Below, one piece after another: positions 26,401-36,200 of a stretch of DNA of 64,000 bases (its first letter is position 1; each line of letters begins with the position of its first letter). The notes below the pieces were generated by a model. It saw only the letters and a program-made list of their open reading frames with translations. It did no database searches and was not told the origin of the DNA. The translations under genes and the position numbers were made by a program. The stretch comes from Bacillus vallismortis (GTDB lineage Bacteria > Bacillota > Bacilli > Bacillales > Bacillaceae): NCBI RefSeq assembly GCF_004116955.1, contig NZ_CP026362.1, positions 3,110,501 to 3,174,500 of the forward strand, read 5' to 3'.

Positions 26401-27251
26401 CGCCCGGAAACGACTGTGCCGAAAGTCAAATCGCCAGACTGCTGATAGCGGCTGATCAATACGCTCCAGACTGCCTGCAGCGCCGTACTTAAAGTGGTAT
26501 GCTGCGATTTTGCAAGCTCGGCAAAGGCCTTTGTTTCCGCCTCCGGCAATGAGAAGAGCAGTTCTTTCGGCTCGTAGCCGTCCGTTTGTTTCTTTCTTTG
26601 CTCTGCAAACGTCGTTTGTCCTTCAAAATCCTCTAAGTACTCGCGCCAGTAACGCAGTGACGCTTGTTTATCCTGTTTTTCGAGCCACTTGACATAGTCC
26701 TTATACGGTTTGACAGGTGGAAGGCTGTACGGCTTTTGTTCGCGCAGGGCATTGTATACCTTGAACAGATCCTGCACGACGATACCGAAGCACCAGCCGT
26801 CCAAAATGATGTGGTGGTAGCTCCACACCCATTCAAAGCTTTCTTCAGCTTTTTTGAAAATGGCTGCGCGCATGGGAATATCCCGCGTCAAATCAAAGCC
26901 TTTGATCTTATCCTGTTCCTTGTATTCATTGATTTTGGCTGTTTGCTCGCTGTCCGTTAAATGTGTCAGATCAATTTCTTCTATATGAAACTGGCGTTTT
27001 TTCAATACGACTTGGACAGGTCTTTTTACTTTTTCGTGAATGAACACGGTACGAAATACATCGTACCGGTCCATGATCACATTCATGCCTTCTTCAAGGC
27101 ATGTGATATTCAAGCTGCCTTTTACTTTCATCGTGATTTGTTCAAGGTAAAAGCTCTGGCCGGGATTCAGGATGGTATGAAACAGCATCCCCTCCTGCAT
27201 CGGCGATAGGTAATACATATCTTGAACCTGATCCTTGCTAAATTGACTCAT
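23421..27251 (-). CDS. srfAC: SrfAC, surfactin synthetase subunit 3 (Leu7, release)
   Basis: This 1276-residue one-module NRPS adds the last residue and cyclises the product. Order: C (about 1-445, HHIILDG; the LSPMQEGMLFH start is typical of DCL domains, matching the D-Leu6 donor), A (about 460-960, core YTSGTTGKPKG), T (GGHSLKAM, Ser at about 1000), TE (about 1050-1276, GYSAG Ser near 1120, VDSYKK Asp, FGTHAD His near 1245). Binding-pocket residues read from the sequence are D-A-F-F-L-G-C-V-F, a Leu code. The N-terminal 15 residues act as the acceptor docking segment for SrfAB. It begins 36 bp after srfAB. Confidence 0.98.
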   Translation of the reverse strand: MSQFSKDQVQDMYYLSPMQEGMLFHTILNPGQSFYLEQITMKVKGSLNITCLEEGMNVIMDRYDVFRTVFIHEKVKRPVQVVLKKRQFHIEEIDLTHLTDSEQTAKINEYKEQDKIKGFDLTRDIPMRAAIFKKAEESFEWVWSYHHIILDGWCFGIVVQDLFKVYNALREQKPYSLPPVKPYKDYVKWLEKQDKQASLRYWREYLEDFEGQTTFAEQRKKQTDGYEPKELLFSLPEAETKAFAELAKSQHTTLSTALQAVWSVLISRYQQSGDLTFGTVVSGRPAEIKGVEHMVGLFINVIPRRVKLSEDITFNGLLKQLQEQSLQSEPHQYMPLYDIQTEADQPKLIDHIIVFENYPLQDAKNDENSENGFEMEDVHVFEKSNYDLNLMASPGDEMLIKLAYNENVFDEAFILRLKSQLLTAIQQLIEKPDQPVSTINLVDDKERELLLTGLNPPAQTHEAKPLTEWFKEAVNVNPGAPALTYSGQTLSYRELDEEANRLARRLQKQGAGKGSVVALYTKRSLELVIGILGVLKAGAAYLPVDPKLPEDRMSYMLTDSAAACLLTHQEMKGKAAQLPYTGTTLFIDDQTRFAEQASDLEISIEPDDPAYIMYTSGTTGKPKGNITTHANIQGLVKHVDYMAFSETDTFLSVSNYAFDAFTFDFYASILNAARLIIADEQTLLDTESLTNLIQQENVNVMFATTALFNLLTDAGEEWMKGLRCVLFGGERASVPHVRKALRIMGPGKLINCYGPTEGTVFATAHVVHDLPDSTTSLPIGKPISNASVYILNEQNELQPFGAVGELCISGMGVSKGYLNRHDLTKQKFIANPFKPGETLYRTGDLARWLPDGTIEYAGRIDDQVKIRGHRIELEEIEKQLQEYPGVKDAVVVAERHASGDASINAYLVNRTQLSAEDVKARLKKQLPAYMVPQTFTFLDELPLTTNGKVNKRLLPKPDQDQLTEEWIGPRDETEETIAQIWSEVLGRQQIGIHDDFFALGGHSLKAMTAASRIKKELAIDLPVKLLFEEPTIAGISAYLKNGGSDGLQDVTVMNPDQEDQIIFAFPPVLGYGLMYQNLASRLPSYKLCAFDFIEEENRLDRYADLIQKLQPEGPLTLFGYSAGCSLAFEAAKKLEGQGRIVERIIMVDSYKKQGVSDLDGRTVESDVEALMNVNRDNEALNSEAVKQGLKQKTHAFYSYYVNLISTGQVKADIDVLTSGADFDMPEWLASWEEATTGAYRVKRGFGTHADMLQGEALDRNAGILLEFLNTQTVTVS

Positions 27252-27287
27252 ATGCTTCGCTCCCGCCTTCTGTAATTCCCTTGCGTT

Positions 27288-30200
27288 TTATTTTAAATTC
27301 TCCTCAAGCATGTCAAAGATATCGTCCATCTCGTCCATTCCAAGGTCTTCAGCGCTGAAGTCGCTTGGCGTGAATTCCTTCTCTTCTTTTTCCGTGCAAT
27401 GGCGGATCAGCATCAGGAGATTTTCTTTAAACCGGTTCATTTGCCCCTCGACTGTGGTTCTTTCAAACTCCTTCTCGTTGTAGGAGCAAGAAAGCACAAA
27501 CCGGCCGTTTCTGATCATGCCGCTAAAGCTCAGGGCGTACAGTGCTTCTGATTCTTCACTTACTTGGCGCCCCATATCGAAAGCGGACGGCTCAAAGAAG
27601 TCGGTTTTCACTTCGCTGTCGAACTGGCCTAAATAGTTGAAGCTGATCTCTGGCGTGAAGCCCTTTGTAGCCGCTGTTTCTGTGACATAACGAAGAATGC
27701 CGTAGCCAACACCTTTGTCCGGAATGCGGCGCAGGTTTTCTTTGACTGTTTTGATCACGGCTGATGCATCCGCTTCAGACATGTCGAGCACAACAGGATA
27801 TTGCGCCGTAAACCAGCCGACCGTTCTGGAGATATTCACATTCGGAATGATGTCCTCCCGTCCGTGCCCCTCTAGGTTCATGCCGATTTTGGCATCGCCT
27901 GTCCATTGCTTCATTGTCAAACCGAGCGCGCTGAGAAGAATATCATTGATTTCTGTTCCATATGGCTGATGAACATCCGTTAAGAGATGTTTAGTGTCTT
28001 CTTCCGTTAATTCACAAAGGACAGATGATGTATGCTTGACGATCCGCTGCTCTGTTTCGTAGTCCTTCGGCACAGGAGAAACCTGTTCAGCGTCCATTTG
28101 CGCCCAGTATTCAGCCTGTTGCAAAAGGTGTGCTGATTGGCTGAATGCCGACAGTTCTTCCGCCCAGTCCTTGAAGGAGTTTGTTTTTTGCGGGAAGATA
28201 ATGTTCTCTTCTTTCTCAGCCTGCATGTAGCCTGATGCAAAATCTTCAAGCAAAATCCGCCATGATACGCCGTCGACCACGAGATGGTGTACAGCGATAA
28301 GCAGGTGGTCCCCAGCTTCCGTCCGGTATTGCTCCGCCTTGAGAAGCGGTCCGTTTTGCAGATCGAGACTGCTTTGCAGCCTGTCCGCTAGAATCTTGAT
28401 CTGGCTTTTCAGCATCTCTTCATCGGAGCCGTATAGGTCCACGATATCGAAGCTGATCTTGCTTTCGCTGATCGATTTATATGCTTGAATAATCTCTCCG
28501 TTTTCCTCACGGTAAACCATGCGAAGCGCATCATGATGTTCGATCAGCGCCTGTAATGTTTTCTCCACCCGTTCAGGATCAAAGCCCTTCTTCGCATGAA
28601 GCATCACTGATTGGTTCCAGTGGTGCTTGTTCGTGAAGTTCTTTTCAAAGAACCAGCGCTGAATCGGCGTCAGGATGACTTCACCCTCCACCGGGCCTTG
28701 GTCCGCCTGTTTGCCTTCGGCACGCTCCACGTATTGGGTCAGCTCTTCGATTGTCGGGTGCTGGAAGAGGTCTTTCATTTCCAGCTTCCAGCCGTGCTGG
28801 TTCAAGCGGCTCGCCATTTGGATTCCTTTGATGGAGTCTCCGCCGAGCGAGAAGAAATTGTCGCTGACACCGACTTCAGAAATGCCGAGCACATCCTGCC
28901 AGATGCCGGCAAGCAGCTCTTCAATGTCGGTCGTCGGCGCTTTGTATTCCCCGCTCCCCGCTTCGATGTCTGGCACAGGCAAGGCTTTGCGGTCTACTTT
29001 GCCGTTTGCGGTAACCGGAAGTTCGTTCAGCGTTACCCAGAACGCCGGGATCATGTAGTCCGGCAGGGTTTCTTTCAATGAAGACTTTAACGCTTCTATG
29101 TCAGCTGTTTCCGGTGTGACATACGCCGCGATCGCTGTATTGCCGCCTTTATCTTTGACAGCTGTGACCGCCGCATCCTGCACCTCAGAAAGCTGGGCGA
29201 GCTGGACTTCGATTTCTGACAGCTCGATCCGGTAGCCGCGAACCTTGACCTGCTGGTCGATCCGGCCGATGTATTCGATGCCGCCGTTCACCCACTTCAC
29301 CAGATCGCCGGTGCGGTACATGCGTTCACCCGGGACAAACGGATCAGCGACAAACCGCTTCGCGGTTTCGTCTTCCTTATTCAGATAGCCGCGCGCCAAT
29401 CCGTGTCCCGCTACACAGAGCTCTCCGGCTACGCCTTCCGGCTGCACCTGATTGCCTTCGCCGAGAATGTATACTCTCGTATTGGCGATCGCCTGCCCGA
29501 TGGAAAGCGAGCCTTCTTCCGGATTGATCTCTGTGCTTGTGGCAACGACTGTGTTTTCAGTCGGCCCGTAATTGTTGATGAGCTTGTACGGCTGTTTCAC
29601 CGCACGCTTCAGCTTGTCTCCGCCTGTCAGCAATACGCGCAGTGACGTATTCTCAAGCTCCATAAACTGTTCCGCCAGCTGTGTCGGCAAGAACGTGATC
29701 GTCACGCCATGCGTTTCGAAATAATCGTTCAGACGGACGATATCAAGGCGGATCGCTTCATCAATGACGTGAAGCTCGGCTCCGATTGTCCACGTCGGGA
29801 ACATTTCCCAAATGGAGGCGTCGAATCCAAAGCCCGCGTACTTCGCACTGCGGTCCTCCGCTGTCATATTGAACGCGTCATGGTGCCAGAAGCACAGGTT
29901 CACAAGCGCATGGTGCTCGACCATGACACCCTTCGGCTGTCCGGTCGTCCCGGACGTGTAAATCATGTACGCGAGGTTTTCTGCATTTACATCCGTCTCT
30001 GGATTTTCCTCATCGTTTTCATCAAGCGGCAGGCTTAGAATCGTGCGGTTGCCATCAAGAAGAATGACGTCTCCCGAGAAGCTATCCGGCACTGAAATGC
30101 CTTCCTGTTTCAAGAGAAGCTTCGCGCCGCTGTCCTGCAAAATATAGTCAATCCGCTGATCCGGATAGTCAGGATCAATCGGCACAAACGCCGCTCCCGC

Positions 30201-33200
30201 CTTTAAGACGCCGAGCACCGCGGCAGCCATTTCCAGCGATGGCTTCGTGAGAACGCCGACGCGCTCATCCGCGCTGATGCCGCAGTCGATCAGAATTCGG
30301 GCAAGACGATTTGCCTTCGCATTCAGCTCGCCGTACGTCCATGACTGGCCGTTGTAGGTGACAGCCGGGCGGCCTTTGTGGCGCTGAGCCGTTTCTTCGA
30401 ATAGCTGATGAACGGTTTTGTCTGTCGGTACAGGGAGCGTTTTGCCCTTCCATGCCTCAAGAAGCGTTTGTTTTTCTGGTTCAGTGACGAGAGACAAGCT
30501 GGAAAGCGGCTGGTTCGGATTTTCTGCGACAGCTTTTAATAAACGCAGAACGTATTCGCTCCATTTCTCAGCCGTTTCTTTTGAGAACAGATCAGTCGCA
30601 TATTCGAGCTGCAGGCCGATGCCGTTTTCATCAGTAAATCCGCCTAATGTCAGATCAAACTTAGACGTTCCCTGATGGGCCTCGTAAGGTGAAATGCTTA
30701 GTTTGTCTAATGTAAGCTGTTCTTTATCAGGATTTTCTGTCGTCACCATTACGTTAAACAATGGATTTCGGCTCATATCCCGAGGAAGATCAAGCTGATT
30801 GACCAAGTCCTCAAACGGATATTCCTGATGTTCAAGCGCTGACAAGTTCGTCTGCTTCGCTTTCTCTAGCAGCTCTGCAAAGGTGTGCTGTTCTTGCGCT
30901 TCCATTCGTAAGGCAAGCGTATTGACGAACATTCCCGGCATGTCTTGGACATCGGCATTCGTACGGCCGGCAGTAACGGATCCGATGACGATATCCCGCT
31001 GTCCGGATATTTTGCTTAAAAAGACGTGGAAAACAGCGTGAAGCACCATGTGCAAAGTCGTTCCGGTTTCTGCGAGCAGTTTCTCTACCGCCTTTGCCGT
31101 CTCGCTTCCCGTACAGAAACGGACCGTATCCCCTTTAAAGCTTTGCACAGGCGGACGGGCGTAATCGAGCGGCAGATCAAGCTCAGGCAGCTCGCCTGAA
31201 AGAACCGAGAGCCAGTACGCCTCATGCTCCTTCATCCGTTCCTTTTGCTCAGCTTCATGTTGCCAAACGGCGAAATCCTTATAATGAAGCGCCGGCTCCG
31301 GAAGCTGTTCTCCTTTGTAAAGCAACGCCAATTCTTTTACAAAAATGCCTCTTGATACGCCGTCTGCGATGATGTGATGCATATCCAAAAGCAGCAAATG
31401 TTTTTTTGCTTCTATTCGAAGCAATGCCGCGCGAATGAGCGGTGCATCGTTCAAGTCGAATGGCCGGATAAACTCCTTGATCTTTTGTTCCGCTTCGTCT
31501 TCTTTCGCTTCAAGCACATGAAGATTAATCGCCGCCTCATCTAAAATGCGCTGAACAGGCTCACCATTTGCTTCTGCAAATGACGTCCGCAGTGACTCGT
31601 GGCGGTTCACAAGCTGATTGAGTGAGTCGCGCAGACGCGAAAGATCAAGCTCGCCTTCCATCAGAAGAACAGATGGCATGTTGTAGCTGATCGTCTGCTT
31701 ATCGAGCTGATTCAGTACATACATCCGTTTCTGCGCGGATGACAACGGGTACATCTCCTGTTTGTCAGCCGGTTTGAGCACGTAATGGCCGCCTGAAACT
31801 GCCGCTGCCTCCATGTAAGCCGCCAGCTGGCGAACAGTCGGCTGCTCAAACAGCGCTTTAAGCGGTAAGGTTTTCTCCAACTCGGCCTGAATGTTGGCAA
31901 TGAGCATCATTCCTTTTAAGGAATGGCCGCCTAAATCGAAGAAATTGTCATCGATGCCGATCGCGTCTATGCCAAGCGTTTTCTGCCAAATGCGGCATAG
32001 GCTCTCTTCAAGTGCTGTTTCTGGTGCGGCTGAGTCCATGTGTCCTGATTGTGCCGCGTTCGGCTTTGGCAATGCGTTTCTGTCGGTTTTCCCGTTTGCC
32101 GTCAGCGGAATCGCGTCCACCTGCACAAAGAAAGCAGGAATCATATGAGACGGCAGTGTTTGTGAAAGCTGGTTCCGGAGCGCTGCTTTTTCAATGGCTT
32201 GCTCTGCCGTGTAATACGCGCAAAGCTCTTGAAGCCCGCCCTCGGAAACCGCCAGCACAACGGCTTCTTGAATGCCGCTGAGGCTGAGCATGACCGTTTC
32301 AATTTCTTTCGGCTCAATGCGGTAGCCGCGGATTTTCACCTGATCATCAGCCCGTCCGATAAATTCAAGCGAACCGTCAGAAAGTGTCCGCACGACATCT
32401 CCGGTTTTGTACATGAGACTGCCCGGTGAATATGGATTTTCAACAAATCTCTCGGCTGTCAGCTGAGGCCTGTTGAGATATCCTCTCGCAAGCCCATGTC
32501 CCGTGATATAAAGCTGGCCGCTCGCTCCCGGAGGCACTAGTTTCAAAGCCTCATTCAACACAAGCGCGCCGGCATTCGCAATCGGCTGTCCGATTGTCGG
32601 GCGTTGCGCGAATGCCTCCGGTTCAGACAGATCAACCCGTCCGGCGATGGCGCCGATCGTTGCTTCTGTCGGGCCGTAGTGATTGATAAATTCGGTATGT
32701 CCATACACCTTGCGGAAGGTGAGAACATCGGCCGGGATGATTTTTTCCCCTCCCAAGACGATCAAGCGCAAGGATTTAAAGTTTGGCTCTTTTGTAAAGC
32801 TAGCTGTGTTCACCATCGTATGGAACAGAGACGGCGTCAGTTTGATATAGGTGATCCCGTGTTCATTGATATAACGCCCAATTTCATCCGGTGCCGTATA
32901 GGTTTCCTTCGGCACGATGTGGAGCTCGCCCCCTGCCAAAAGAACAGGGAACACGCTCGTATATCCGAGATCGAACGCGTAAGATGAAAGCAATACAGAC
33001 TTATCGGATCCCGTCAGGCCCGCCTCTTCACTAAACCAAGAAACATAGTTTGTCAGATTGCGATGCTCGATCTGCACGCCCTTCGGCTTCCCGGTCGTAC
33101 CGGACGTATAAATGACGTATGCCAGACTGCGAGATCCTGAGATTGAAGGGAGGCGTTCCTTACTTTCATTTCTCCATTTCACGTCATCAAGGTTGACGAT

Positions 33201-36200
33201 TGTCCCTTCATATTGCCCGATGGCCGTCATGTTTCTTTCGTTCACGACCGCAATTTTCGCTCCGCTGTCCTCTAATGAATAGCGGATTCGTTCTTCAGGG
33301 GTATCAGGATCAATCGGCAGGAAAGCCGCTCCCGCTTTCATGACGCCAAGAATCGATACCATAACCTCAGCTGACCGGTCCATGACAATTGCTACGATGT
33401 CTTCACTTCCTGCCCCTTGCGCGCGAAGATGATGTGCCAGCTGGTTCGCCTGTTCATCAAGTTCGCGATAGGTCAGCAGATGTCCGCCAGACCTCACCGC
33501 AGGATGATCAGGTGTTTGCTGTGCCTGTTTTTCGAATAGGGTGGCAAAGGTTGCTTCAGTGATTTGGGTCATATGTCTTTCTTCAAGCAAAGCAGCCGTT
33601 TCTGCTGGAGAAAGCAGGTCGACATCAGATAGCCGAACGCTCGGATTGGCCGCGGCCGCTTTGATGATATTGACAAAGTGGCTGCTCCAGCGGCGGATTG
33701 TTTCATCCTTAAACAGGGCAGTCGCATAGTCAAAGCTTAGGCCAATGTCCTCTTCTCGCTCGACCGCTTCCAAGGAAAGATCAAATTTCGCCACGTGATG
33801 AAGCATGGAATACGAAGAAATCTTCAAATCTCCCAGTCTCAATGATGGAATCTCCATGTTCTGCATGTTGAACATCACGCTGAACAGCGGACTTCGGCTT
33901 GTGTCCCTTGTAAGCGGAAGCTTTTCAATCAGCTCCTCAAGCGGATAGCCCTGATGCTCGAATGCTTGAAGACTGGCTGTTTTGACTTCTTCAAGGAAGT
34001 GCGCAAACGTTTTATCTCCCACAGGCGCCGTTCTTAATGCCACCGTGTTGACAAACATGCCCGGCACACCTTGCAGATCAGGATGTGTTCTTCCCGCAGT
34101 CGGCGAACCGACAATGATATCCTCCTGTGACGCGTACTTAGAAAGGAGCACTTTGAACGCTGCCAGCAAAAACATGTACATGGTCGTATCTGTCTCTGCC
34201 AAGAGTGATTTGATTTGAGCCGTGATATGTTTATCAAGCCCAAACATCACGCGCTCTCCCGCAAAGCTCCGTTCAGCAGGCCGCTCGTAATCAGCCGGAA
34301 GATCAAGAATCGGCAGCTCGCCTTTAAAGGTATCGAGCCAGAATGCTTCATCCTTTTGATGATCGGCATGCTCCTTGTGCCAGACAGCGTAATCTTTATA
34401 GTGAATCCGCGGCAGCTCAAGATCGGCGCCTTGATACATTTTGGCGAGATCACCGATCAGAATGCCTGTTGAACTGCCGTCAGTGATGATATGGTGCAGA
34501 TCAATCAGCAGCAGGTGGCGTTTTTCTTCAAGCTTGACAAGCTTCGAACGGACGAGCGGCGCGCGGTTTAATTCAAACGGCTGAATGAACGCTTTGATCA
34601 TGTCCTCCGCGTCTTCTTCCCGTCCCTTGGCAGCCTCCAGCCGGAACGATATATTTTTATGAACGGTTTGCACCACTTCTCCGTCAATCATGTCAAACGA
34701 TGTACGGAGAATTTCGTGCCGGTTGATTAATTGCTGAATCGCGTTTTCAAGCCGGTCTTTATCTACTTCTCCCTCCAGCAAAAGTACAGCGGGGACGTTG
34801 TAGCTTGTGTTTGCTTGTCCAAGCTGATTGAGGATATACATTCTCCGCTGGGCTGGGGATACAGGATAATGCTGCTGATAAGGTGCTTGCCTGATCGGTT
34901 CAAACGTCTGCTCCTCCTTGCTTTCGTTCTCGTCTAAATACAGCGCTAATACTTGAATAGTCGGCTTTTCAAAAAGCACTTTAATCGGTACTTCCTTATG
35001 GAAATGCTCTTGGATTTTTGCCGTCATCATCATCGCTTTTAAAGAATGGCCGCCGATCATAAAGAAGTTATCGGTAACGCCTGCTTTGACGCCTAGAATC
35101 CCTTCCCAGATCTCCGCTAATTTCTTTTCACTCTCTGTCTCAGGTGCTGTGTACTCCGGCTGCACAGCTTCTGATTGCGGCGCAGGCAGCTCTTTTTTGT
35201 TGATTTTGCCGTTTGGCGTGAGCGGCAGGCTATCTAGCTGAATGAAATGGGCAGGAACCATATAGTCAGGCAGCGTTTGAGACAGCGTTTTTCTCAGCCC
35301 GTTCACAGACACTTCACGGTCTGCCGTAAAGTATGCGCACATTTCATTTTCATCCGCTTTGTTCTTCCGGATGATTACCGCAGCTTCTGTCACATGCTCT
35401 GCCATGTTCAGTTTTGTTTCAATTTCGCCAAGCTCAATTCGGAAGCCGCGCACCTTCACTTGGTTGTCGATTCTTCCTAAAAATTCAATATTGCCGTCTG
35501 GCAGCCATCTCGCCAAGTCGCCAGTGCGGTAAATTCTTTCCCCCGGTCTGAACGGGTCTTCAAGAAATTGCTTCTCGGTCAGCTCAGGGAGATTGACATA
35601 CCCTCGCGCTACACCGATTCCGCCGACGCAAAGCTCGCCGGGCGCGCCAATTGGCTGCAGACGCTGCTGCTCATCCATGATGTAGGCAGTCGAATGTCCG
35701 ATAGGCTTCCCGATTGGAATAGAACCGCTATACTCACGATCGATCAGAAAACTTGTCGAAAACGTCGTGTTTTCTGTCGGGCCGTACCCGTTCCATAACG
35801 AAAGCGACGGTGATGCCCGTCTCACTTTGTTTACAATATGCGGCACGAGTGCGTCTCCGCCGATGATGACATGGCGCAGTGTGCCGAACATGCCGGCATC
35901 CTTTGCTGCAAGCTGGTTGAATAAAGGGGATGTCAGCCACATGGTCGTGATTCTCTGCTCACGCAGGAATGCCGCAAATGGCTTCGCATCAAGCAGCGTC
36001 TCTTTTTTGACCGGATAAAGCGCTGCGCCATTCAGCAGCGCGCCGAATACCTCAAACGTGCCGGCATCAAAGCTGACAGCTCCCGTCTGCGCCATGCGGT
36101 CTTCTTCAGTAACAGGAACGTACCCGGCATTTTTGACGAGGCGCAAGATGCTTTTATGTTCAATCATGACGCCTTTCGGTTTGCCCGTCGAACCAGATGT

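Noticed and set aside
28611-30038. Long plus-strand ORFs opposite srfAB, repeated opposite srfAA (39384-40802)
   Set aside because: They are complementary shadows of a GC-rich coding region and are duplicated only because the coding patch is duplicated. They have no ribosome-binding sites and no recognisable domains.
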